Origin: Pelobates cultripes
Lineage: Eukaryota > Chordata > Amphibia > Anura > Pelobatidae
Direction of reading: 5' to 3'
Length of the DNA: 64,000 bases
NCBI GenBank assembly: GCA_933207985.1
Contig: OW240917.1
Span: 105,879,475-105,943,474 of the forward strand
A program made the translations under genes and the position numbers. Below are positions 11,062-24,323 of the stretch, piece after piece. Under the pieces are notes generated by a model. That model did not search any database. It saw only the letters and a program-made list of their open reading frames with translations, and was not told the DNA's origin. Position 1 is the stretch's first letter; the number at the start of each line of letters is the position of its first letter.

Positions 11062-12346
11062 TTAATTCCTTAACGCCGGCATAGAACGCCATAACGGCTT
11101 AAGCCCCCAGGAGGTCCGGCATACTCACCTCTGCCGCGATCCTCTTCGGGAGGGCTGCCTGACAGCCCAGGCAGCCCTTCCCCGGCAAATGAGGCCCCGG
11201 GGGCTATGTGATCGCTCTCAAAGAGCTCAAAGAGCGATCACATGGCCCCCTACAGCTGGCTGTGGATCTGCCAGCAGGGGGCTGTCTGAAATATCAGACA
11301 GTCCCCCTGCTGGTGGGAAATGTAAAAAAAATTAAAAAATAAACATGTGTAAAATTAAATTAAAAGTATTTATATATATATAATATATGTATATATATTA
11401 TATATATATATATATAATATATACATATATGTATAACGTCATACAAAGTGTATTTTAATATTAATATAAGTACATATATTAATATTAAAATACACTTAAA
11501 ATGACGTTACATATATATATATATATAATAGATATATACACATATATTATATATATACGTATAATTACAATAATAAATAAATAAAATAATAAAATAAATA
11601 AATATTGAAACAAAATTTTATATAAATTATAAATTTATATGTAATTTCATTCTAACTGTATTTTGTTATTAATATATATATATATATTGGTAACCAAATA
11701 CACTTAGAATGACATTCTATATATATCTATCTATATATAAAATACAAATAACCGCAAATATATTTATATAGATACATACATATAATTACATAAAAGATTA
11801 CATTAGTATACAGGTAGAATTTAAATACCTATAAATGCATATATATTAAAATTCTATGTGTATATTTAAATAATCTTTTAACATAATTATGTGATTTTAT
11901 TAATTAAAATTTGATTGACATGCCTGAAAACACAGGGAGAAAGTGCAGAGAATTTAGTTCGCAAGCACTATATTTGACCCTGTAACTCTCCAAGACACCA
12001 TAAAACCTGTACATAGGGGTTACTGTTTTACTCGGGAGACTTCGCTGAACTCAAATATTAGTGTTTCAAACTGGTAAATTGTATTACAATGATGATATTT
12101 TAAGTAAAAATTAAGTTTTTTGCATTTTTTACAAATGAACGGCACTTTTATGGACTATATTATTGTTGTAATATGTTTTACTGTTTTAAAACACTAATAT
12201 TTGTGTTTAGTGAAGTCTCCCGAGAATAACAGTACTCCCCATGTACAGGTTTTATGGTGTTTTGGAAAGTTAGAGAGTCACATATAAGGCTTGCATTTCA
12301 TTTTTTTTACATTGAAATTTGCCAGATTGGTTATGTTGCCTTTGTG
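11062..12346 (+). mobile_element. Fold-back non-autonomous DNA element, copy B
   Basis: Begins TTAATTCCTTAACGCCGG and carries, in order, the GC-rich hairpin module (11165-11330, gatcgctct inverted pair and CAGGGGG/CCCCCTG pair), TA-rich palindromes (11360-11900), and the imperfect palindromic core (11960-12340). It is the inverse-oriented relative of copy A. It inserted within the Copia gag-pol gene, and its right end is truncated relative to A (the part equivalent to about 1831-2285 is absent). Confidence 0.7.
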
Positions 12347-12942
12347 TTATTATTCTGAACATTAATAATAAATAGTTCTTGCTTGAAAGCTTTTTGTATT
12401 TTTGAATTATGAACTCGGTGCCATTTTTGCAAATGTGCTTTCGTCTGCCTTGTATACTGATGCTTATTGCTGCCTCTACAGAGAACTTTTCTTGAGGATA
12501 CAAAGGTTTATACAATATTTTCTTTAAGGTAGCACTCTATTTCCCTTAGTGTCAAGAAGGTACATTTCAGCATCACCTCTCTTCACTGCCACATCCGCTA
12601 CTTTTTCCCCATCCATAAGCACCATGATGTCTTGTGTTCTTAAAATTTTAGAATTTTCAGATGGTAGCAATTATATTGGATGCTGCCCCTGTGTCAACAA
12701 TTAGCCCTTCTGGTATTAATATCTCAAATTGGTCAACTCTTATTTTGAAAATATATGAGTGTCTGTTATTATCATTATGTGATGCTTGTTTAATATTATA
12801 TCTGTTCTGTTCTACAATCTGCATCTCTGTCTTGTGCTTTTGCAGTAGTTACAGTGTCTGGAGCACTCACTGGCAGTGTACCCTCTTTGGCCCTGATTAT
12901 ATTAAGTGATATTAGAATCATCTTTCATTCTGAATTTAGAAG
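12347..12942 (-). pseudogene. Copia gag zinc knuckle and protease fragment
   Basis: Reading the minus strand from 12942, a degenerate knuckle (GYTASECSRHCNYCKS) is followed by LIVDTGAASNIIAT, the aspartic protease active site. Then comes YKPLYPQEKFSVEAA and ICKNGTEFIIQKYKKLSS, the region just before the integrase domain in vertebrate Copia elements. Stops and shifts are present. The reading frame is cut exactly at the hAT target site (12935-12942) and resumes at 24324, confirming that the big hAT landed inside this gene. Confidence 0.75.
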
Positions 12943-13050
12943 TAGTGATGTCGCGAACACAAAATTTTCGGTTCGCGAACAGCGAACGCGAACTTCCGCA
13001 AATGTTCGCGAACCGGCGAACCGGGCGAACCGCCATAGACTTCAGTGGGC
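12943..13050. repeat. Left terminal and subterminal region of the giant hAT
   Basis: TAGTGATG is followed by dense copies of TTCGCGAAC and GGCGAAC over about 90 bp. Such short palindromic arrays next to the tip are typical of hAT transposase binding regions. Confidence 0.75.
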
Positions 13051-13251
13051 AGGCGAATTTTAAAACACACAGGGACTCTTTCTGGCCACAATAGTGATGG
13101 AAAAGTTGTTTCAAGGGGACTAACACCTGGACTGTGGCATGCCGGAGGGGGATCCATGGCAAAACTCCCATGGAAAATTACACAGTTGATACAGAGTCTG
13201 GCTTTAATCCATAAAGGGCAGAAATCACCTAACATTCCTAAATCACAATGA

Positions 13252-13680
13252 ATATGGATTGACACCTGACATATGACATATTGACACCTTGACATATGGA
13301 TTGACACCTGTCCTCAGAGCCCCTGATGCACACGGACACAGAGCAGAATAGGGACTGTTTCCCCTACATAGGGTCACTTGGCAGATATGGATTGACACCT
13401 GTCCTAAGGTTCCCTGATACACACCGACACAGAGAGCAGAATAGGGACTGTTCCTCCCATATAGGGGTCACTTGGCAGATATGGATTGACACTGTCCTCA
13501 GAGAGCCTTGATACACACTGACACAGATCAGAATAGGGACTGTTACCCTACATAGGGTCACTGGCAGATATGGATTGACACCTGTCCTCAGAGACCATGA
13601 TACACACTGACACAGAGCAGAATAGGGACTGGTCCCCCTACATAGGGTCACTTGGCAGATATGGATTGACACCTTGTTAC
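13252..13680 (+). repeat. 91-bp tandem repeat, block 1
   Basis: Four to five head-to-tail copies of a unit starting gcagatatggattgacacc, with copies beginning near 13381, 13476, 13563 and 13654. The same unit forms block 2 at 16690-17276. No coding meaning; open frames across it are repeat artefacts. Confidence 0.9.
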
Positions 13681-14723
<1,043 letters not shown>

Positions 14724-14724
14724 A

Positions 14725-16060
14725 GTGGTGTGTTTAGTATTGCTCTGATCAGTTTAATACCTTCGCCTCCTATCAGTGGACTTGTATATGGCAAGTTTAC
14801 TCTTAGGAACCGCGACACCTGGGACCCGAGCAAGGTCACCTCGCTCAACAGTCGGCCATCATTTGGTCCCTGAAAACTATCCTGACATTCTGTACAATTT
14901 GTATGGATATGGCATTGATTTTTGTAACAGGGAGATGGAAGAAGAGGCTTGGTCGGGTCCTCTTACTGCAAATTTGGGGCACTGCGCCGTCAAGCTAATG
15001 TGACACCAGATAGGAGTGGTGTGTTTAGTACTATTTTTATCAGTTTAATACCTTCCGCGTCTCCTATCAGTGGACGTGTATATGGCAGCCATTTTAGGAA
15101 CCGGACACCTGGGACCCGAGCAAGGTCACCTCGTTCAACAGGCTTGCAGCGTATCCTCCAGGAAGAAGAGCCTGAACCCTTACCGGCTGCACGTGTCTTA
15201 CCTGTACATGGAAAGCTGCTCTGGTTCCTTGATGAGCCAGTTGCCCGTGAGTTAACATGTCCTGTGGAGAAGCACTCTGTCCTGTAAAGCCTCACCAAAA
15301 AAAAGGAGTGGTGTGTTTAGTATTGTTCTGATCAGTTTAATACCTTTCGCGTCTCCTATCAGTGGATGTGTATATGGCAGCCATTTTAGGAACCGCACAC
15401 CTGGGACCCGAGCAAGGTCACCTCGTTCAACAGGCGACAACATTTGTCCCTGGAAAACTATCCTGGACATTCTGTACAATTTGTATGGATATGGCAGTGA
15501 TTTCTGTAACAGGGAGATGAAGAAGATGCTTGGTCGGTCCTCTTAATTCAAATTTGGGGCACTGCGCGGTCAAGCTAATGTGCCACCAGATAGGAGTGGT
15601 GTGTTTAGTACTATTTTTATCAGTTTAATACCTTCCGCGTCTCCTATCAGTGGACGTGTATATGGCAGTGATTTCTGTAACAGGGAGATGGAAGAAGATG
15701 CTTGGTCGGTCCTCTTACTTCAAATTTAAAAGCGTCTTTAAAGCGTCCTGTCCTTGCCGGCGTGGTCGGGGGAGGAGGAGGATGACTTCCACCTCTCCCC
15801 CTGTTAGATTCCCATTGTGCTGTGACATCACCCTTATACGCTGTGTAAAGCATACTTTTTAATTTATTTTGCAAATGCTGCATCCTTTCATACTTGTTGT
15901 AATTCGGTAACATTTCCGCCACCAGATAGGAGTAGTGTGTTTATTACTGTTCTGATCAGTTTAATACCTTCCGCGTCTCCTATCAGTGGACGTGTACATG
16001 GCAGTGATTTCTGTAACAGGGAGATGAAAGAAGATGCTTGGTCGGTCCTCCTAACTGGAG
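14725..16060 (+). repeat. About 290-bp tandem repeats
   Basis: Units starting gtggtgtgtttagta begin near 14725, 15016, 15308, 15596 and 15932 (spacing 291, 292, 288 and 336), with a sixth copy at 18175. Each contains cagtttaataccttccgcg and gtggacgtgtatatggcag. Some units are fused to pieces of the transposase gene. Confidence 0.85.
15721..15922 (-). pseudogene. Extra transposase fragment 1
   Basis: The minus strand encodes MAEMLPNYNKYERMQHLQ and KLKSMLYTAYKGDVTAQ, the same stretch found inside the main transposase (about 19500-19665). The copy is bounded by 290-bp repeat sequence on both sides and joined to it in frame for a short distance. It is a partial internal duplication, not a second gene. 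Confidence 0.8.
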
Positions 16061-16384
16061 ACTGTGTTGCTGTACGGGTGGCAGGTGGAGCCATTTATAA
16101 AGTACCCACTGCTTTGCAGACCAGGTATCAGTGGTCAGATGGACCCTTGCCCCAACACTGTGTGCCAGACATGCCATTACTTCCTTTTGCACAATCGAGT
16201 ACAGGTTGGGGATTGCCTTTTGCGCAAAGAAATTTTGGCCGGGTACCTTCCACTGCGGTGTCCCAATAGCTACAAATTTTTTGAACGCCTCAGACTCCAC
16301 CAGATCGTATGGTAAAAGCTGGCGGGCTAATAGTTCAGACAAGCCAGGTGTCAGATGCCGGGCAAGGGGGTGACTTTCTGACAC
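16030..16384 (-). pseudogene. Extra transposase fragment 2
   Basis: The minus strand carries LSELLARQLLPYDLVESE, IPNLYSIVQKEVMACLA and VHLTTDTWSAK, matching the N-terminal catalytic part of the main transposase at 20980-21300. The first catalytic aspartate (TTDTW) is present but the frame breaks immediately after it. It is a partial copy. Confidence 0.8.
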
Positions 16385-16689
16385 TTGCAGACAACTAACT
16401 GCTATTCAATCTATAACAGTGAAAAAAGTTTTGAAGCCACAGTGCAGCACCAGAGGGCCTAAAAATTAGGCATGTACACATGCCTGAAAAATTCGGTATT
16501 GTTGCAGCCGCTGCTGTAGTAGCAGCCAGAAAAATTGATGTTTGTTAAACAGGCAGAAAGTGCCCTAAAACATTGCGGCTTGAACCCTAGTTGGTGGCGG
16601 ATAAGTCACGCAAGTCAACCGGCATTCAGAGCTAAAATACAGCAGCGTGTGGACCATTTTTAGCCCAAGGCAGCTCATCTCATCAGGCC

Positions 16690-17276
16690 TTTTTTACATA
16701 GGGTCACTTAGCAGATATGGATTGACACCTGTCCTAGGGATCCCTGATACACACTGACACAGAGCAGAATAGGGACTGTTCCTCCTACATAGGGTCACTT
16801 GGCAGATATGGATTGACACCTGTCCTAAGGATCCCTGATACACACTGACACAGATCAGAATAGGGACCGTTCCTCCTACATAGGGTCACTTGGCAGATAT
16901 GGATTGACACCTGTCCTCAGAGCCCCTGATACACACTGACACAGAGCAGAATAGAGACTGTTCCTCCTACATAGTGTCACTTGGTAGATATGGATTGACA
17001 CCTGTCCTAAGGATCCCTGATACACACTGACACAGAGCAGAATAGGGAATGTTACCCCAACATCGGGTCACTTGGCAGATATGGATTGACACCTGTCCTA
17101 AGGATCCCTGATACACACTGACACAGAGCAGAATAGGGACTGTTCCTCCACATCGGGTCACTTGGCAGATATGGATTGACACCTGTCCTAAGGTTCCCTG
17201 ATACACACTGACACAGAGCAGAATAGGGACTGTTCCCCCTACATAGGGTCACTTGGCAGATATGGATTGACACTGT
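16690..17276 (+). repeat. 91-bp tandem repeat, block 2
   Basis: About seven head-to-tail copies of the unit also present at 13252-13680, with starts near 16709, 16801, 16893, 16983, 17075, 17166 and 17257. The last copy is cut by the start of the Gypsy fragment. Confidence 0.9.
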
Positions 17277-18125
17277 CCACAAGGACAAGCTGCAGACTTC
17301 CTGGCAGGGCCCATACAAGGTGGTAGAGCAGGTTTGTGATACCACCTTTGTGATCGGTACGGTCACAGGCACGGGAGGCAAGCGCATGCTCCATGTGAAC
17401 AACCTCAGGCGCCTATCCTATGCCCCGGATAGACGAGCTCCTAGACAAAATGGCCAGAGGCCAGTACCTCACCACAATAGATCTGTGCAAGGGGTACTGG
17501 CAAATTCCATTAGCCGAGGACGCCATCCACAAGTCAGCATTTGTCATCTTGTTTGGCCTGTATCAGCTTAAGGTCATGCCATTCGGGATGAAGAATGCCC
17601 CGGCTAACTTTCAGAGGATGGTAGATCGGCTACTGGATGGGTTTCAGGAGTATGCCTGCGCCTACTTGGATGATATAGCCATTTTTAGCTGCTCCTGGCC
17701 CGAACACCTGACCCACATAGGAGCCGTACTAGACCGGATTAGGGAGTCCGGACTGACCCTAAAGCCCAGTAAGTGCCATATAGGAACGCGTAAAAACCTC
17801 CCCAAGATAGTAGTATGGGCCCCAGAGTGTGAACAGGCCTTCCAGCAGCTCAAGACGGCGCTCATTAAATCACCTGTACTTTCTGCTCCTGATCCAACTA
17901 AACGCTTTCTCGTCCATACAGACGCTTCTATGTTTGGATTGGGAGCAGTACTGAGCCAAGTCGGAGCAGATGGCGGCGAGCAACCCGGGGCTTATATAAG
18001 CCGGAAACTTTTGCCCAGGGAAGTAGATACACTGCCATTGAAAGGAGTGCCTGGCAGTGGTGTGGGCCCTCAAAAAGCTGCAACCTTACTTGTATGGACA
18101 ACCGTTTACCTTACTCACAGATCAC
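17277..18125 (+). pseudogene. Gypsy pol fragment with domains in the wrong order
   Basis: From 17281 the frame encodes DKLQTSWQGPYKVVEQ and MLHVNNLRRL, the C-terminal domain of a Gypsy integrase. From about 17414, in another frame, follows MPRIDELLDKMARGQYLTT, then QIPLAEDAIHKSAF, MPFGMKNAPANFQRM and YLDD (residues 82-85 of the frame starting at 17420), which is the RT core. After KPSKCHIG about 50 residues of the connection are missing and RNase H follows (ECEQAFQQLKTAL, LVHTDASMFGLGAVLSQ). Normal order is RT, RNase H, integrase, so the integrase end has been moved in front. It ends against 290-bp repeat sequence. It is a captured and rearranged relic. Confidence 0.8.
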
Positions 18126-18234
18126 AACAAATTTGGGGCACTGCGCGTGCAATCTAATGTGCCACCAGATAGGAGTGGTGTGTTAAGTACTATTTTTATC
18201 AGTTTAATCCCTGTTACGTCCCCTATCCGTTGAT

Positions 18235-18580
18235 GTGGAGCAAGAGGCAGCAGCAGAAGAGGACTCAGCCGAGGAGGTTATGGAAGAGGATGGAGTAGGA
18301 GGAGTAGAGGAGGTGGCAGCAGGCCTGCCTGCAAGTTGTGGTGGTGTCACCAACTCCTCTGCAGAGCCACGTATTCCATGCTTGGCAGCCGTCAGCAGGT
18401 TTGCCCAATGCGCAGTGTAGGTGATATACCTGCCCTGACCATGCTTTACAGACCAGGTATCAGTGGTCAGATGGACCCTTGCAACACTGTGTGCCAGACA
18501 TGCCATTATTTCCTTTTGCACAATCGAGTACAGGTTGGGGATTGCCTTTTGTGAAAATAAATTTTGTCCGGGTACCAGTG
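18235..18580 (-). pseudogene. Extra transposase fragment 3
   Basis: The minus strand encodes SQKAIPNLYSIVQKEIMA, VHLTTDTWSVKHGQG and TAHWANLLTAAKHGIRG followed by a serine/threonine-rich stretch, matching the main transposase at about 20790-21125. It is flanked by a 290-bp repeat end on the low side and by the 125-bp repeats on the high side. Confidence 0.8.
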
Positions 18581-19080
18581 AGTGAGTGGTGGCACTGGGC
18601 ACAGTATCCACTGTGAGCCTGACACACCTGCTGGCAGACAACTAACTGCTATTCAATCTATAACAGTGAAAAAAGTTTTTTGTTTTTAAATGCAAGCTAT
18701 TGTGACACCAGTGAGTGAGTGTTGGCACTGGGCACAGTATCCACTGTGAGCCTGACACACCAGTTTTAAGGACACTGACTGCTATTCAATCTATAACAGT
18801 GAAAATGTTTTTTGTTTTTAAATGCAAGCTATTGTGACACCAGTGAGTGAGTGGTGGCACTGGGCACAGTATCCACTTTGAGCCTGACACACCCGCTTTG
18901 AGACAACTAACTGCTATTCAATCTATAACTGATGTTTGTTTCACAGGCAGAAAGTGCCCTAAAAGATGGCGGCTTGAACCCAAGTTGGTGGCGGATCAGT
19001 CACGCAAGTCAACAGGCATTCAGAGCTAAAATACAGCAGCGTGTGGACCATTTTTAGCCCAAGGCAGCTCATCTCATCAG
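18581..19080 (+). repeat. 125-bp tandem repeats, small block
   Basis: Three copies of the unit with gctattcaatctataacagtg and a downstream tttttaaatgcaagctattg, the same family as the large array at 22390-24010. The block sits on the opposite side of the transposase gene from the large array. Nearby, about 110 bp ending in catctcatcaggcctttttt duplicates 16580-16696. Confidence 0.85.
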
Positions 19081-19087
19081 GCCTTTT

Positions 19088-21348
19088 TTAATCTAATGTA
19101 TCGCCCAGTGTCAGTCCCTTCGGGATCCATCCCTCATTCATCTTAATAAAGGTGAGGTAATCTAGACTTTTTTGACCTAGGCGACTTCTCTTCTCAGTGA
19201 CAATACCTCCTGCTGCACTGAAGGTCCTTTCTGACAGGACACTTGAAGCGGGGCAGGCCAGAAGTTCTATCGCAAATTGGGATAGCTCAGGCCACAGGTC
19301 AAGCCTGCACACCCAGTAGTCAAGGGGTTCATCGCTCCTCAGAGTGTCGATATCTGCAGTTAAGGCGAGGTAGTCTGCTACCTGTCGGTCGAGTCGCTCT
19401 CTGAGGGTGGATCCCGAAGGGCTGTGGCGATGCGTAGGACTTAAAAAGGTCCGCATGTCCTCCATCAACAACACGTCTCTAAAGCGTCCTGTCCTTGCCG
19501 GCGTGGTCATGGGAGGAGGAGGATGACTTCCACCTCTCCCCCTGTTAGATTCCCGTTGTGCTGTGACATCACCCTTATACGCTGTGTAAAGCATACTTTT
19601 CAATTTATTTTGCAAATGCTGCATCCTTTCATACTTGTTGTAATTCGGTAACATTTCCGCCACTTTCTGCTTATACCGGGGGTCTAGTAGCGTGGACACC
19701 CAGTACAGGTCGTTCTCCTTCAGCCTTTTTATACGAGGGTCCCTCAACAGGCACGACAGCATGAAAGACCCCATTTGCACAAGGTTGGATGCCGAGCTAC
19801 TCATTTCCCGTTCCTCCTCCTCACTGATGTCAATGAAGGTATTTTCTTCCCCCCAGCCACGTACAACACCACAGGTACCAGATAGGTGACAACGAGCACC
19901 CTGGGATGCCTGTTGTGGTTGGTCTTGCTCCTCCTCTTCCTCCTCCTCAAAGCCACATTCCTCCTCTGACTCCTCTTCCTCACAATCCTCTTCCAGCGTT
20001 GCCGCAGGTCCAGCAAGCGATGCTGATAAGGCTGTTTCTGGAGGTGATGGTGACCACAACTCTTCCTCTTCCTCTTCACGCTCATCTACGGCCTGATCCA
20101 GCACTCTTCGCAGGGCACGCTCCAGGAAGAAAACAAATGGTATGATGTCGCTGATGGTGCCTTCGGTGCGACTGACTAAATTTGTCACCTCCTCAAAAGG
20201 ACGCATGAGCCTACAGGCATTGCGCATGAGCGTCCAGTAACGTGGCAAAAAAATTCCCAGCTCCCCAGAGGCTGTCCTAGCACCCCGGTCATACAAATAT
20301 TCATTAACGGCTTTTTCTTGTTGGAGCAGGCGGTCGAACATTAGGAGTGTTGAATTCCAACGTGTCGGGCTGTCGCAAATCAAGCGCCTCACTGGCATGT
20401 TGTTTCGCCGCTGGATATCGGCAAAGTGAGCCATGGCCGTGTAGGAACGCCTGAAATGGCCACACACCTTCCTGGCCTGCTTCAGGACGTCCTGTAAGCC
20501 TATGTACTTATGCACAAAGCGTTGTACGATCAGATTACACACATGTGCCATGCACGGCACATGTGACAACTTGCCCAACTTCAATGCCGCTAACAAATTT
20601 GTTCCGTTGTCACAAACCACTTTGCCGATATCCAGTCGCTGCAGAGTCAGCCACTTTTCCACCTGTGCGTTCGGGGCGGACAGGAGTGCTTGTCCGGTGT
20701 GACTCTCTGCTTTCAAGCAAGTCAAACCCAAGACGGCGTGACACTGCCGTATCCGGGATGTGGAATAGTACCTGGGGAGCTGGGGGGTGCCGTTGATGTG
20801 GAGCAAGACGCAGCAGCAGAAGAGGACTCAGCCGAGGAGGTTATGGAAGAGGATGGAGTAGGAGGAGTAGAGGAGGTGGCAGCAGGACTGCCTGCAAGTC
20901 GTGGCGGTGTCACCAACTCCTCTGCAGAGCCATGCATTCCATGCTTGGCAGCAGTCAGCAGGTTTACCCAATGCGCAGTGTAGGTGATATACCTGCCCTG
21001 ACCATGCTTTGCAGACCAGGTATCAGTGGTCAGATGGACCCTTGCCCCAACACTGTGTGCCAGAGATGCTATTACTTCCTTTTGCACAATTGAGTACAGG
21101 TTGGGGATTGCCTTTTGCGAAAAGTAATTTCGGCCGGGTACCTTCCACTGCGGTGTCCCAATAGCTACAAATTTTTTGAACGCCTCAGACTCCACCAGCT
21201 TGTATGGTAAAAGCTGGCGGGCTAATAGTTCGGACAAGCCAGCAGTCAGACGCTGGGCAAGGGGGTGACTTTCTGACATTGTCTTCTTACGCTCAAACAT
21301 GTCCTTGACAGACACATGACTGTGGGCAGATGAGCGGGAACTGCTCAA
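19088..21348 (-). pseudogene. ZBED-type hAT transposase, catalytic and dimerisation parts
   Basis: Two overlapping minus-strand frames form one gene. The first (21348-20722) has LSELLARQLLPYKLVESE, NLYSIVQKEV and VHLTTDTWSAKHGQG, with the first catalytic aspartate in TTDTW. A frameshift near 20790 leads to the second (20806-19088, 572 residues open): VVCDNGTNLLAALK (second aspartate), CMAHVCNLIVQRF, SPTRWNSTLLMFDRLL (the conserved RW motif), a long acidic spacer, then ASSVLSERTFSAAGG, the hAT C-terminal dimerisation motif. Order and spacing match ZBED-family transposases. It could be nearly intact: only the frameshift, or an unrecognised intron, separates the halves. Confidence 0.85.
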
Positions 21349-21499
21349 GGCGGGAGACGGAGTGGCGGATGGTTGAGAGGGGAGCAGGAGGACAGCAGTG
21401 GTTGGCGTGGCTGAAGATGCTGGACCAGGAGGGAGGATGGCGGCTTATTGCCGTGGGCGTGGTGCTTGTACTCATGTGGTGATCCCATGGCGTTTGTGA

Positions 21500-22363
21500 T
21501 GTGAGATCATGTGCCTCACGCCAAAGCAGTTAATACCTAGGTAGGTGTTGGAACTTCCCACGACTCAGTTTCTTTTGGCACAGGTTGCAAAATGGCATCG
21601 CTGTTGTCAGAGGCAGACACACAAAAATTCCACACTGCTGAGCTCTGCAATGACGGCATTCTGGTGGTGGACACAGCATGCGTTGATTGGCGTGCTGTCG
21701 GGCTGACCCAGTTACCCGATGCATGCTGTCTGACTGTGCCACTAGCTCCTTGCGACGACCTCCCCCTGCTTCCAACTCATCTCCTCCTCCTCCCTGTCTC
21801 CCCATCTGAACTTTCGCCCTGTTCTTCTTCTTGACGAGCGGGCACCCACGTGACATCCATGGATGCATCGTCATCATCAACCGCTTCACTTGTATCTGAC
21901 AACTCAGCAAAGGAAGCAGCAGCGGGTACAACATCATCATCATCATCACACCGTACGTCCATGTGTAATGCTGCCTGCCTGAGACTTATCCCTGTTATCT
22001 ACATCCTCTGGCAATAATGGTTGCGCATCACTCATTTCTTCAAACGGATGTGTGAATAACTCCTCTGATATACGAAGTAAAGCGGCTGTGGTGCTAGTTT
22101 TGGTGGTGGCGGCAGGCGGGTGAGTGGTATCTTGAGAGGTACCTGAAGCTAAGCTGGAGGAGGAGGATGGTCGCGTCAAGGTTCTGGCGAGGAGGCTGTG
22201 TAGAAAGGTGGGTGTCCTGTGTTAGCCAGTCAACTATGTCCTCAGAACTTTTCAAGTTCAGGGTACGTGGCCTCTGAAAACTGGGCATTATTTTAGGGCC
22301 AAAGGGAATCACAGCACCACGACCACGATGGCCCCTGCGGGGTGGCCTGCCTCTGCCTGTCAT
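21500..22363 (-). pseudogene. ZBED-type hAT transposase N-terminus with BED finger
   Basis: The frame starts at 22363 with MTGRGRPPRRGHRGRG and IVDWLTQDTHLS. A frameshift leads to LFTHPFEEMSDAQPLLPE (22179-21946), then to an acidic aspartate run (21962-21777). Near 21590-21500 is CNLCQKKLSRGK followed, in a shifted frame, by cysteine and a histidine pair (VRHMISHHKRHG), a decayed BED-type C2H2 DNA-binding finger. It leads into the catalytic half at 21348. At least three frame changes show this end is more damaged than the catalytic part. The ATG at 22363 is chosen because coding similarity begins there and tandem repeats lie upstream. Confidence 0.65.
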
Positions 22364-22389
22364 TTTTTGGGGGATTAGTGGTACTATGC

Positions 22390-24010
22390 GTGCAAGCTAC
22401 TGTGAGACCAGATATGAGTGGCAATGTGCACTGGCACAGTTGTGCAGAGCACAGGCTGTAGGCCTGACACAGCCGCTTGAAGGACACTGACTTGCTGCTA
22501 TTAGCTTACACTGGAAACCTTTTTTTCTTTGTAAAAGCACGCTACAGAGACACCAGATATGAGTGGCAAAGTACACGGGCAAAGGTCTGCAGAGCACATG
22601 CTGAAGGAGGCCTGACACCCGCTTTAAGGACACTGACTGCTATTCAATCTATAACAGTGAAAAAAGTTTTTTGTTTTTAAATGCAAGCTATTATGACACC
22701 AGATATGAGTGGCACTGTAAACTGGCAGAGTACACGCTGTAGGGCTTTGAGACATCTAACTGCTATTCAATCTATAAACAGTGAAAAAAGTTTTTTGTTT
22801 TTAAATGCAAGCTATTGTGACACCAGATATGAGTGAGTGATGGCACTGGGCACCGTATCCACTGTGAGCTTAACACACCCGCTTTAAGGACACTGACTGC
22901 TATTCAATCTATAACAGTGAAAAAAGTTTTTTGTTTTTAAATGCAAGCTATTGTGACGCCAGATATGAGTGATTGGTGGCACTGGGCACCGTATCCACTG
23001 TTAGCTTAACACACCTGCTTTAAGGACACTGACTGCTATTCAATCTATAACAGTGAAAAAAGTTTTTTGTTTTTAAATGCAAGCTATTGTGACACCAGTG
23101 AGTGGTGGCACTGGGCACCGTATCCACTGTGAGCTTAACACACCCGCTTTAAGGACACTGACTGCTATTCAATCTATAACAGTGAAAAGAGTTTTTTGTT
23201 TTTAAATCCAAGCTATTGTGACACCAGATATAAGTGGTGGCACTGGTCACCGTATCCACTGTTAGCGTAACACACCTGCTTGAAGATAACTAACTGCTAT
23301 TCAATCTATAACAGTGAAAAGTTTTTTGTTTTTAAATCCAAGCTATTGTGACACCAGATCTAAGTGGTGGCACTGGTCACCGTATCCACTGTTAGCGTAA
23401 CACACCTGCTTGAAGATAACTAACTGCTATTCAATCTATAACAGTGAAAAAAGTTTTTTGTTTTTAAATCCAAGCTATTGTGATACCAGATCTAAGTGGT
23501 GGCACTGGTCACCGTATCCACTGTTAGCGTAACACACCTGCTTGAAGATAACTAACTGCTATTCAATCTATAACAGTGAAAAAAGTTTTTTGTTTTTAAA
23601 TGTAAGCTATTGTGACACCAGTGAGTGGTGGGACTGGGCACCGTATCCACTGTTAGCGTAACACACCCGCTTTAAGGACACTGACTGCTATTCAATCTAT
23701 AACAGTGAAAAAAGTTTTTTGTTTTTAAATGCAAGCTATTGTGACACCAGATATGAGTGAGTGGTGGCACTGACTGGGCAAATGGGCACAGTATCCACTG
23801 TTAGCCTGACACAGAAGCTGGCAACAGTGGCAGACAACTGACTGCTATTCAATCTATAACAGTGAAAAAAGTTTTTTTTTTAAATGCAAGCTATTGTGAC
23901 ACCAGATATGAGTGGTGGCATTGACTGGGCAAATGGGCACAGTATCCACTGTGAGCCTGACACAGAAGCTGGCAGCAGTGGCAGACAACTAACTGCAATT
24001 ACATTACACA
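22390..24010 (+). repeat. 125-bp tandem array next to the right end of the hAT
   Basis: At least ten head-to-tail units of 117-140 bp built from gctattcaatctataacagtg, aaaaagttttttgtttttaa, and caagctattgtgacaccag. Copies in the middle (23200-23600) are nearly identical to each other, pointing to recent local amplification. The array lies immediately upstream of the transposase start, so it could influence expression; that is speculative. Units abut without unique spacers. Confidence 0.9.
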
Positions 24011-24189
24011 GAAAAAAAAAAAGCATACCCTATCTAATCAACAGCAGCTACACTTTCCCTCCTCTCACTAAGCATGCAGCTTGAGAATGAATGTAAAATG
24101 GATGCCTTCCAGTAGGTGGGAGGGTCTGCTAGGGAGGGTGTGCTGCTAATTGGCTGGAATGTGTCTGCTGACTGTGAGGTACTGGGTCA

Positions 24190-24315
24190 AAGTTTACTCA
24201 ATGATGACGAATAGGGGGTGGATCGAACCGCGCATGCGTTCGCCGTCCGCGGCGGACGCGAACACGCTATGTTCGCCAGGAACTGTTCGCCGGCGAACCG
24301 TTCGGTGCATCACTA
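24190..24315. repeat. Right terminal and subterminal region of the giant hAT
   Basis: Contains ctcaatgatgacgaatagg, several GTTCGCC/GGCGAAC boxes and the tip CGGTGCATCACTA. The same subterminal sequence forms the arms of the MITE at 59093-59463. Confidence 0.8.
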
Positions 24316-24323
24316 TTTAGAAG

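Noticed and set aside
22390..24010. CRISPR-like regular repeats
   Set aside because: Units are 117-140 bp and abut without unique spacers; the setting is a vertebrate transposon.
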